NCBI RefSeq assembly: GCF_007827595.1
Contig: NZ_VISR01000018.1
Span: 124,001 to 188,000, forward strand
Reading direction: 5' to 3'
Source of the DNA: Streptomyces sp. BK340
Lineage (GTDB): Bacteria; Actinomycetota; Actinomycetes; Streptomycetales; Streptomycetaceae
DNA: 64,000 bases
Shown here: positions 1 through 6,865 of the stretch, piece after piece
Layout of the letters: every line of letters begins with the position of its first letter
Position numbering within the stretch: position 1 is the stretch's first letter
Notes under the pieces: model-generated
What the model saw: the letters and a program-made list of their open reading frames with translations, nothing else
What the model was told of the DNA's origin: nothing
The model's database searches: none
Program-made: the position numbers and the translations under genes

Positions 1-228
1 GGGGCCGAGCAGCACGCGCGCTTCCGCCGCCTCGCCGGGGCCGCACACGACCGTCACCGGCTCGAAGCGGAGGACGGTGCGGGCCACCGCGGCCCAGGCC
101 ATGCGGGAGAGACGGAGGTCGTCCGGGTCGTCGAAGGTGGGGTTGGGGCCCGGCCACGCCATCCAGGTGCGCTCGTGCGGGGTCCACTCGGCGGGCATGC
201 GGAAACCGTCGGCTGCGGGGGTGGTCAT
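1..228 (-). CDS. aguA: Agmatine deiminase family protein (N-terminal part, runs off the window)
   Basis: Only the first 76 codons are present. Translation from the ATG at 226-228 gives MPAEWTPHERTWMAWP near the N-terminus, the characteristic first block of agmatine deiminase / bacterial-type peptidyl-arginine deiminase proteins, which hydrolyse agmatine to N-carbamoylputrescine and ammonia. The catalytic Cys and His lie outside the window, so the substrate is inferred from the family. An AGGACC ribosome-binding sequence sits about 6 nt before the ATG. The gene starts 11 nt after the urease alpha-like stop and is probably its operon partner, which suggests nitrogen release from guanidino or urea-type compounds. 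Confidence 0.85.
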   Translation of the reverse strand, partial: MTTPAADGFRMPAEWTPHERTWMAWPGPNPTFDDPDDLRLSRMAWAAVARTVLRFEPVTVVCGPGEAAEARVLLGP

Positions 229-239
229 GTCGCGGGTCC

Positions 240-1964
240 TTACAGGAAGTAGAGGCGGTTGAGGGAGACGGAGTCGGCGGGCTCGGAGCGCAGCGGGTCG
301 CCGTCGAGGGTGACCAGGCCGGTGCGCCGGTCGACGTCGACCGCTCCGATGCGGGCGTTCAGCCGCAGGTCGGCGGGGCCGATGCCCCGGGTGCCCCGTA
401 CGGCGACCCGGCGGCGCCGGGTGGGCATCCGGTCGTTGCCCTGGTCGAGGGCGGCCTGTGCGACGAACGCGACCGAGATGTCCGCAGGGGTACCGCCGTG
501 CGCACCGAACTGCGGGCCCAGGACGAGGGGTTCGCAGGTGTCGGTGGCCGCGTTGGGGTCGCCGACCACGCCGTACGCCGGGAAGCCGGACTTGAGGACC
601 AGCTGCGGCTTGGCGCCGAAGTACTCCGGGCGCCACAGCACGATGTCGGCGAGCTTGCCGACCTCGATCGAGCCGACCTCGTGGGAGAGGCCGTGCGCGA
701 TGGCGGGGTTGATGGTGAGCTTGGCCAGGTAGCGCAGGACGCGGGCGTTGTCGTCGCCCTCGCCGTCGCCCTCCAGCGGGCCCAGCTCGGCCTTCATCTT
801 CCCGGCCATGGCGAAGGTACGGCGGACCGTCTCCCCCGCGCGGCCCATGCCCTGCGCGTCGGACGAGGTGATGCCGATCGCGCCCAGGTCGTGCAGCACG
901 TCCTCGGCGCCCATCGTGCCGGCCCGGATGCGGTCGCGGGCCATGGCGGCGTCGCCGGGCAGGTCGGTCTTCAGGTCGTGGACGGAGACGATCATGCCGT
1001 AGTGCTCGGCGACCGCGTCCCGGCCGAAGGGCAGGGTCGGATTGGTGGAGGAGCCGATGACGTTCGGGACGCCGGCCATCTTCAGGACGTTGGGCACGTG
1101 TCCGCCGCCGCAGCCCTCGATGTGGAAGGCGTGGATGGTCCGGCCCTCCAGCACCTTCAGGGTGTCCTCCACCGACAGGCACTCGTTCAGCCCGTCACTG
1201 TGCAGGGCGACCTGGACGTCGTGCTCCTCGGCGACCCGCAGGGCCGTGTCGAGCGCGCGGGTGTGGGCGCCCATGTCCTCGTGCACCTTGAAACCGGAGG
1301 CACCGCCCTCGGCGAGGGCCTCGACCAGCGGAGCGCCGTGCGAGGACGAACCCCGGCCCAGGAAGCCGATGTTGACCGGCCAGGCGTCGAAGGCGTTGAA
1401 GGCGTGCTTGAGCGCCCAGGGCGAATTGACGCCGACGCCCCACACCGGGCCGAACTCCTGGCCGATGACCGTGGTCACGCCGGAGGCGAGGGAGGCCTCC
1501 ATGATCCGCGGCGACAGCAGGTGGACATGGGTGTCGACGGCACCGGCGGTGGCGATGAGCCCCTCGCCGGACACGATGGACGTACCCGTGCCGACGACGA
1601 CGTCGACCCCGTCGAGGGTGTCCGGGTTGCCGGCCCGCCCGATCCCGCAGATACGGCCCTCGCGGATGCCGATGGACACCTTGCGGATGCCCTGCGCCGC
1701 GTCGATCACGACGACGTTGCTGATCACGACGTCGCAGGTCTCGCGGACGGCGGCGGCCTTCAGGTGCAGCCCGTCGCGGGCGGTCTTGCCGAAGCCGGCG
1801 AGGAACTCGTCGCCGTACTTCTGCGAGTCGGACTCGACCCGGATCACCAGGCCCGAGTCGCCGAGCCGGACACGGTCACCGGCGCGGGGGCCGTGGGTGG
1901 CCGCGTAGGCGTGCGGGTCGATGTGGATCGACTCGTCGATCTCGCGTCCCTTCGAGCGGCTCAT
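240..1964 (-). CDS. ureC: Urease alpha subunit-like protein
   Basis: The 574-residue product aligns along the full length of UreC, the catalytic subunit that hydrolyses urea to ammonia and carbamate at a dinickel centre. All metal ligands are visible: His146 and His148 (DTHVH), the carbamylated Lys226 with His228 (GFKVHED), His255 (ALHSD), His281 (AFHIEG) and Asp369 (SSDAQ). The flap catalytic His is kept as His329, but the usual flap Cys just before it is Val328 and the HHLD context is VHDL. The usual Trp after KxHED is Met. Its start overlaps the upstream gamma-beta gene by 4 nt, so the two are translationally coupled. No ureE/F/G/D genes are visible, so nickel loading would depend on genes elsewhere or not occur. 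Confidence 0.93.
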   Translation of the reverse strand: MSRSKGREIDESIHIDPHAYAATHGPRAGDRVRLGDSGLVIRVESDSQKYGDEFLAGFGKTARDGLHLKAAAVRETCDVVISNVVVIDAAQGIRKVSIGIREGRICGIGRAGNPDTLDGVDVVVGTGTSIVSGEGLIATAGAVDTHVHLLSPRIMEASLASGVTTVIGQEFGPVWGVGVNSPWALKHAFNAFDAWPVNIGFLGRGSSSHGAPLVEALAEGGASGFKVHEDMGAHTRALDTALRVAEEHDVQVALHSDGLNECLSVEDTLKVLEGRTIHAFHIEGCGGGHVPNVLKMAGVPNVIGSSTNPTLPFGRDAVAEHYGMIVSVHDLKTDLPGDAAMARDRIRAGTMGAEDVLHDLGAIGITSSDAQGMGRAGETVRRTFAMAGKMKAELGPLEGDGEGDDNARVLRYLAKLTINPAIAHGLSHEVGSIEVGKLADIVLWRPEYFGAKPQLVLKSGFPAYGVVGDPNAATDTCEPLVLGPQFGAHGGTPADISVAFVAQAALDQGNDRMPTRRRRVAVRGTRGIGPADLRLNARIGAVDVDRRTGLVTLDGDPLRSEPADSVSLNRLYFL

Positions 1965-2656
1965 CGCTCGCCTCCTTCCGGCGCGACTCCCAGATAGCCG
2001 CAGGCAGCGGCCCTGCGCAGGGCTTCTTCCCTGGCTCCGGGCGCGTCCAGCGGCCCGTCGACCAGACCGGCGAAGCCGATCGCGATCCGCTCGCCGCCGA
2101 TCGGGACCAGCCCGACCTCGGCGCTCTCCCCGGGCCCGAACCGCACGGAGGACCCGGCGGGCACGGCGAGCCGCATGCCGTAGGCCCGCTCGCGTACGAA
2201 GTCCAGCCGCGGGTTGGCCTCGAAGAAGTGGAAGTGGGAGGTGACGGAGACCGGCACGGTCGCGGTGTTGGTGACCGTCAGCCGGACGGCGGGCTCGGGC
2301 TCCGCGTGCAGGGGGCCCGGCAGCAGCGCGCCCGGACCCTCGGCTCCGGCACCGTTGCCGATCGGGTCGGAGACCACCGCGAGCCGGGAGCCGTCGTCGA
2401 AGACGGCTTCGACCATCACCTCGGTGACGACGTCGGCGACGCCCGGCAGCACGTCCTCGGGACCGAGGACCGACCGGGCGGCCTCGATGGCCTCAGCGAG
2501 CCGCCTGCCGTCCCGCGCGGCTTCGCAGACGGTGTCCGCGATCAGCGCGGTGGCCTCCGGCACGTTGAGCCTGAGACCCCGTGCCCGGCGGGCCCGGGCC
2601 AGCTCCGCGGCTCCGAAGAGCAGCAGCCGGTCACGTTCCGTGGGGGTCAGTCTCAC
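1961..2656 (-). CDS. ureAB: Urease gamma-beta fusion subunit
   Basis: The GTG at 2654-2656 is preceded at 8 nt by AAGGAGGT, so the protein is 231 residues starting VRLTPTERDRLLLF, the canonical UreA beginning. Residues 1 to about 100 are the gamma domain. After a linker, residues about 125-231 are the beta domain with SHFHFFEANPRLDF, AYGMRL and GFAGLVDGPLD. Fused gamma-beta subunits occur in several bacterial ureases and form the scaffold of the alpha subunit. A longer reading frame upstream to 2707 has no ribosome-binding sequence. The gene is the first of the ureAB-ureC-agmatine deiminase set and is divergent from the permease gene at 2804. Confidence 0.93.
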   Translation of the reverse strand: MRLTPTERDRLLLFGAAELARARRARGLRLNVPEATALIADTVCEAARDGRRLAEAIEAARSVLGPEDVLPGVADVVTEVMVEAVFDDGSRLAVVSDPIGNGAGAEGPGALLPGPLHAEPEPAVRLTVTNTATVPVSVTSHFHFFEANPRLDFVRERAYGMRLAVPAGSSVRFGPGESAEVGLVPIGGERIAIGFAGLVDGPLDAPGAREEALRRAAACGYLGVAPEGGER

Positions 2657-2683
2657 GACGCGGCACCTCCTTGCCATCCACAT

Positions 2684-2771
2684 GTTTGAGCAACACTCTA
2701 AACACACTATTCAGGAAACTGAAGCATTGACCGGCGGCCACTGTTCACGTCACATTGAACGTCGCTCAAAC
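2684..2771. promoter_or_regulatory. Divergent ureAB/permease intergenic region with an 8-bp inverted repeat
   Basis: GTTTGAGC (2684-2691) is mirrored exactly by GCTCAAAC (2764-2771) near the two ends of the 147 bp divergent region. A plausible permease promoter lies between them: TTGACC at 2727-2732, 17 nt spacer, TCACAT at 2750-2755. The arms may be separated half-sites for one regulator or chance. Neither promoter nor operator is proven. Confidence 0.35.
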
Positions 2772-2803
2772 CCAAAGAGGCGGCAGTCGAAGGAGACCCA
2801 GCC

Positions 2804-4249
2804 ATGCCGATCGAACAGCACGGAGTCGACACCATCCCGGACGAGGAACGGACCAGCGGTCCACGGGACCTGGTCTCGATCCTGCTCGGGTCCAACCTCT
2901 GCCTCGGAGTGATCATCTTCGGCTGGCTGCCGCCGTCCTTCGGGCTCGGCTGGTGGGCGTCGGTGAGCTCGGTGGTGGCGGGCACGGTGATCGGCACGGT
3001 GTTCACGGCCCCGCTGGCGCTGGTCTCCCTGCGCACCGCGACCAACCTCTCGACCTCCTCCGGCGCCCAGTTCGGTGTGCGCGGCCGGCTGGTCGGCTCG
3101 GTCGTCGGCCTGCTGCTGGCCCTCGGCTACACCGCCCTGACCGTGTGGATCGGCGGCGACGTGATGGTGAGCGTGCTCGGCAGGCTGTTCGGGCTGCCCG
3201 CGGACGGGGCGTCGTACGCCGTCGTCTACGCGGTGCTCGCCGCGGCCACGGTCGCGGGCGCGGTCTACGGCTACCGGGTGCTGCTCGCCATGTCCCGGGT
3301 GCTGGCCTTCGGCATGACCGCCCTGCTGGCCCTCGGGATCTTCGCCTACGCCCCGCACTTCACGACCACGGCCCTGCCCGGGGCGGGCGGCTATCTGCTG
3401 GGCTCCTTCTGGCCGACCTGGCTCCTGGCGGCCGTCGCGGCGGGCCTGTCCGGACCGATCGCCTTCATCACCCTGCTTGGCGACTACACGCGCTACATCT
3501 CCCCGGTCCGCCACTCCGGCCGCCGCGTCCTGCACGCCACCTGGCTCGGCCTGATCCTGGGGCTCCTGGTGCCCCAGCTGTTCGGCACCTTCACGGCGTA
3601 CGCGGCCCGCGCGGCCACCGACTACGCCGGGCCCCTGGTGTCCGCCTCTCCCACCTGGTACCTGGTCCCGCTGCTGCTGTCCGCCTCCGCGGGCTCGGTC
3701 GGCAACGCGGGCCTGATGCTGTACTCGATGGGCCTCGACCTGGACGCGATCCTGCCCCGCGCCTCCCGTGCCCGCGCCACCTACACGGTCGCCGTCGTGG
3801 CCACGGCCTGTGTCTTCGTCGGCCACTACGCCTGGAACGCGCAGTCGGCGATGACGTCCTTCGTCCTGCTGCTCACCGCCATCGGCACCCCGTGGGCGGT
3901 CATCACCCTGATCGGCTTCGTCCGCTGCCGCGGCGTGTACGACGCCGACGCCCTGCAGGTCTTCAACCGCCGCTCGCGGGGCGGTATCTACTGGTACCGG
4001 GCCGGCTGGAACGTCCGGGCCGCCGTGTCCTGGGCGGCCGGCGCGGCGGTCGGCCTGCTCGCGGTGTCCCTGCCGTCGTACGAGGGCCCGCTGCTGCGGC
4101 TCACCGGCGGGGTGGACTGCAGCTTCCTGCTGTCGGGCGCGGTCGGCGGACTGGTGTACCTGCTGCTGACGTCCCGCCCGGAACACAAGGGGGCCGCCGC
4201 GGACATCGTGGAGTCCACGGCGGCCCTGAGCACGTCCGCAAGGAGCTGA
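2804..4249 (+). CDS. NCS1-family cytosine/purine/allantoin-type permease
   Basis: This 481-residue polytopic membrane protein has about 12 hydrophobic segments and the NCS1 N-terminal pattern (SILLGSNLCLGVIIFGWLPP) followed by NLSTSSGAQFGVRG. NCS1 proteins import nucleobases, allantoin or hydantoins with Na+ or H+. Which one cannot be told from sequence. GAAGGAG lies 10 nt before the ATG. It is transcribed away from the urease-like pair. The context suggests it supplies a nitrogen compound whose breakdown involves the urease-like and deiminase enzymes. Confidence 0.85.
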   Translation: MPIEQHGVDTIPDEERTSGPRDLVSILLGSNLCLGVIIFGWLPPSFGLGWWASVSSVVAGTVIGTVFTAPLALVSLRTATNLSTSSGAQFGVRGRLVGSVVGLLLALGYTALTVWIGGDVMVSVLGRLFGLPADGASYAVVYAVLAAATVAGAVYGYRVLLAMSRVLAFGMTALLALGIFAYAPHFTTTALPGAGGYLLGSFWPTWLLAAVAAGLSGPIAFITLLGDYTRYISPVRHSGRRVLHATWLGLILGLLVPQLFGTFTAYAARAATDYAGPLVSASPTWYLVPLLLSASAGSVGNAGLMLYSMGLDLDAILPRASRARATYTVAVVATACVFVGHYAWNAQSAMTSFVLLLTAIGTPWAVITLIGFVRCRGVYDADALQVFNRRSRGGIYWYRAGWNVRAAVSWAAGAAVGLLAVSLPSYEGPLLRLTGGVDCSFLLSGAVGGLVYLLLTSRPEHKGAAADIVESTAALSTSARS

Positions 4250-4255
4250 GCGTCA

Positions 4256-4304
4256 GCGCCCCAAAGGGGCGCGGGGAACTGCGCGACCAGCCACAACGAC
4301 GCAA
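4256..4304 (+). terminator. Hairpin GCGCCCC-AAA-GGGGCGC and its conserved 3' extension
   Basis: A perfect 7-bp stem (4256-4262 / 4266-4272, loop AAA) follows the permease stop by 6 nt and is continued by GGGGAACTGCGCGACCAGCC. I recall this hairpin plus extension as a very common interspersed sequence after genes in Streptomyces genomes. It probably terminates permease transcription. The extension is not explained by termination alone. Confidence 0.7.
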
Positions 4305-4345
4305 GAGACGAACGACGGCCGATCGCGTCGGTTCCCGCCGGGCCA

Positions 4346-5434
4346 TCAGCCGATGCGATGCATCCAGCCGTGCTTGTCCTCGGACTTGCCGCGCTGGATG
4401 TCGAGGAGGGCCTGGCGCAGGCGGAGAGTCACCTCACCCGGCTCTCCGCCACCCTGCTTCCACTCGGCAGAGGCACGCTTCACCGTGCCGACCGGCGTGA
4501 TGACGGCCGCGGTGCCGCAGGCGAAGACCTCGGTGAGGGTGCCGTTCTCCGAGTCGGCCTGCCACTGCTCGATGGAGACGCGGCCCTCCTCGGACTCGTA
4601 GCCGAGGTCGCGGGCGACGGCCAGCAGGGAGTCACGGGTGACGCCCTCCAGGATGGAGCCGGTCAGCGTGGGCGTGACGATCCTGTCGCCGTACACGAAG
4701 TACAGGTTCATGCCGCCGAGCTCCTCGACCCACTTGTGCTCGACCGCGTCGAGGTAGCAGACCTGGTCGCAGCCCTGGGCGGCGGCCTCGGCCTGGGCGA
4801 GCAGGGAGGCCGCGTAGTTGCCGCCGGTCTTCGCGTCGCCCATGCCGCCGGGGACGGCGCGGACGCGGTCCTCGGACGCCCAGATGGAGACCGGCTTCAC
4901 GCCGCCCGGGAAGTACGCGCCGGCCGGGGAGGCGATGACGATGAACAGGTACTCGTTGGCCGGCTTGACGCCGAGACCGACCTCGGTGGCGATCATGAAC
5001 GGACGCAGGTAGAGGGACTCCTCGCCGCCGTGCGCGGGCACCCAGTCCTGGTCCTGCCGGACCAGGGCGTCACAGGCCTCGACGAACGTCTCGACCGGCA
5101 GCTCGGGCATGGCGAGGCGCTTGGCGGAGCGCTGGAAGCGCTTGGCGTTCTGGTCGGGGCGGAAGGTGGCGACCGAGCCGTCGGGCTGGCGGTAGGCCTT
5201 CAGGCCTTCGAAGATCTCCTGGGCGTAGTGCAGGACGTTGGTGGCCGGGTCGAGGGGGATCGGCGCGTACGGAACGAGCTGGCCGTCGTGCCAGCCGCGG
5301 CCCTCGGTCCACTTGATCGTCACCATGTGGTCGGTGAAGTGGCGGCCGAATCCGGGGCTGGCCAGGATCGCCTCGCGCTCCGCGGCGGCGAGCGGATGGG
5401 CGGAGGGCTTGAGCTCGATCGTGGGCGTCGTCAT
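4346..5434 (-). CDS. ilvE: Branched-chain amino acid aminotransferase
   Basis: The 362-residue fold-type IV PLP enzyme transfers amino groups between glutamate and the keto acids of Leu, Ile and Val in the cytoplasm. The start MTTPTIELKP is chosen at 5432-5434 because GAAGGA lies 7-8 nt upstream; the frame stays open to 5611 but the extra 59 residues look non-coding. The PLP lysine is Lys202 in DAKTGGNYAAS, and TLTEVFACGTAAVITPVG near residue 310 is the family cofactor-binding block. It lies downstream of leuB on the same strand but is separated from it by a hairpin terminator and a 240 nt gap, so it probably has its own promoter. Confidence 0.96.
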   Translation of the reverse strand: MTTPTIELKPSAHPLAAAEREAILASPGFGRHFTDHMVTIKWTEGRGWHDGQLVPYAPIPLDPATNVLHYAQEIFEGLKAYRQPDGSVATFRPDQNAKRFQRSAKRLAMPELPVETFVEACDALVRQDQDWVPAHGGEESLYLRPFMIATEVGLGVKPANEYLFIVIASPAGAYFPGGVKPVSIWASEDRVRAVPGGMGDAKTGGNYAASLLAQAEAAAQGCDQVCYLDAVEHKWVEELGGMNLYFVYGDRIVTPTLTGSILEGVTRDSLLAVARDLGYESEEGRVSIEQWQADSENGTLTEVFACGTAAVITPVGTVKRASAEWKQGGGEPGEVTLRLRQALLDIQRGKSEDKHGWMHRIG

Positions 5435-5545
5435 GAGTGGGTGTCCTTCACCGGTTGTAGTGAACGAGCCGCGCTCACTCCCGTCACCGGCTTGCGCCGG
5501 TGTTAGGACGTCCGAGCTTTCCCTCATACCGCGGCTCCGCGTTCG

Positions 5546-5551
5546 ATTATC
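5546..5551 (-). promoter_or_regulatory. Possible -10 element of ilvE
   Basis: Read on the minus strand the hexamer is GATAAT, 112 nt before the ilvE start in the terminator-to-gene gap. The matching -35 is weak (TTCCTT at an 18 nt spacing). A short hairpin, CACCGGC/GCCGGTG (5485-5502), lies in the predicted leader. I see no leader peptide rich in branched-chain codons. Confidence 0.35.
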
Positions 5552-5631
5552 GCGCGGGGCCGTGGTCGGAAGGAATCGGGGTGAATGCGGCCCAGGGGTT
5601 GATGGTGGCACCCGGCGACCGCATAGGAAAA

Positions 5632-5660
5632 GCCGCCGGGTGCTGATGCGACCCGGCGGC
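5632..5660 (-). terminator. Terminator hairpin downstream of leuB
   Basis: GCCGCCGGGT (5632-5641) and ACCCGGCGGC (5651-5660) form a perfect 10-bp stem with a 9-nt loop, 18 nt after the leuB stop. There is no T-run, as usual in Streptomyces. It separates leuB from ilvE. Confidence 0.75.
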
Positions 5661-5678
5661 TCGATGTAGCGCTGGGCG

Positions 5679-6722
5679 TCAGCCGGCTACTCGTACGGCA
5701 AGCGCGTCACCGATCTCCGACGTACTGCGGGCGGGCTTGCCGACGCGTTCGGTGAGGTCGGCGGCGACCGCGGTGTCGATGCGGTCGGCCTCGGCGTCGT
5801 AGCCGAGGTGGCGCAGCAGCAGGGCGACGGACAGGACCGTGGCGGTGGGGTCGGCCTTGCCCTGGCCGGCGATGTCCGGGGCCGAGCCGTGGACCGGCTC
5901 GAACATGGACGGGAACTCGCGGCTCGGGTTGATGTTGCCGGAGGCGGCCACACCGATGCCGCCGGAGACGGCCGCGGCGAGGTCGGTGATGATGTCGCCG
6001 AACAGGTTGTCGGTGACGATCACGTCGAACCGCTCGGGCTGGGTGACCAGGTAGATGGTCGCCGCGTCGACGTGGATGTAGTCGGTCTCGACCTCGGGGA
6101 ACTCCGCGGCGACCTTGTTGAAGATGTTGGTCCACAGGTGCCCGGCGAAGGTCAGCACGTTGTTCTTGTGGACCAGCGTGAGCTTCTTGCGCGGGCGGGC
6201 CTGGGCACGGGCGAAGGCGTCGCGGACCACACGCTCGACACCGAAGGCCGTGTTGACGGAGACCTCGGTGGCCACCTCGTGCTCGGTGCCCTTGCGGATG
6301 GTGCCGCCGTTGCCCGTGTAGGGGCCCTCGGTGCCCTCGCGGACGACGACGAAGTCGATCTCCGGCTGGCCGGCCAGCGGGGTCGCGACACCGGGGAGCA
6401 GCTTCGACGGGCGCAGGTTGACGTGGTGGTCGAAGGCGAAGCGGAGCTTGAGCAGGAAGCCGCGCTCCAGGACGCCGGACGGGACGCTCGGGTCGCCGAT
6501 CGCGCCGAGCAGGATGACGTCGTGCTGCTTGAGGGCGGCGAGGTCGGCGTCGGTGAGGGTCTCACCGGTGGCGTGGTAACGCTTGGCGCCGAAGTCGTAC
6601 TCCTTGGTCTCCAGCTTCACATCCTGCGGCAGGACGGCGGAGAGGACCTTGAGACCCTCGGCCACGACCTCCTGGCCGATGCCGTCACCGGGGATCACTG
6701 CGAGATTGATGCTGCGAGACAT
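5679..6722 (-). CDS. leuB: 3-isopropylmalate dehydrogenase
   Basis: The 347-residue enzyme is the short actinobacterial LeuB. It oxidises and decarboxylates 3-isopropylmalate with NAD+ in leucine synthesis. Visible family features are GDGIGQEV at residues 11-18, the R-x-x-TEGPY substrate-binding motif (VREGTEGPYTGNGG), and the metal/NAD region VTDNLFGDIITDLAA with the C-terminal PVHGSAPDIAGQGKADP block. GAGGAG lies 13 nt before the ATG. The 5' region contains overlapping palindromes. The gene ends before a strong hairpin, so it is probably a single-gene unit. Confidence 0.96.
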   Translation of the reverse strand: MSRSINLAVIPGDGIGQEVVAEGLKVLSAVLPQDVKLETKEYDFGAKRYHATGETLTDADLAALKQHDVILLGAIGDPSVPSGVLERGFLLKLRFAFDHHVNLRPSKLLPGVATPLAGQPEIDFVVVREGTEGPYTGNGGTIRKGTEHEVATEVSVNTAFGVERVVRDAFARAQARPRKKLTLVHKNNVLTFAGHLWTNIFNKVAAEFPEVETDYIHVDAATIYLVTQPERFDVIVTDNLFGDIITDLAAAVSGGIGVAASGNINPSREFPSMFEPVHGSAPDIAGQGKADPTATVLSVALLLRHLGYDAEADRIDTAVAADLTERVGKPARSTSEIGDALAVRVAG

Positions 6723-6761
6723 GCCGGCACCCTACTCCTCGTCCCAGGTGATGACATGCCC

Positions 6762-6800
6762 TGTCCGTCATACGGACACCCGTATGGGTTGCAGGTGTCC
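6762..6800. promoter_or_regulatory. Overlapping palindromes upstream of leuB
   Basis: Three perfect inverted repeats share bases: TGTCCGT/ACGGACA (6762-6778), CATACGG/CCGTATG (6769-6786) and GGACACC/GGTGTCC (6774-6800). They lie 40-78 nt before leuB and up to about 66 nt before the phosphatase start. They could be a regulator site or alternative RNA hairpins in a leuB leader. I see no short peptide rich in Leu codons. Confidence 0.5.
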
Positions 6801-6865
6801 TCCCGTCGGCTGTCGTTCACCCCTGTGTGGCACGGGTGTTGGTCCCCGGTGGAATCTTCCCTGTC

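Noticed and set aside
4346..6722. ilvE and leuB as a single operon
   Set aside because: A perfect 10-bp hairpin and a 240 nt gap with a possible -10 lie between them.
6827..6865. Upstream GTG start for the metallophosphatase
   Set aside because: It adds 13 residues without a ribosome-binding sequence and lies close to the leuB upstream palindromes.
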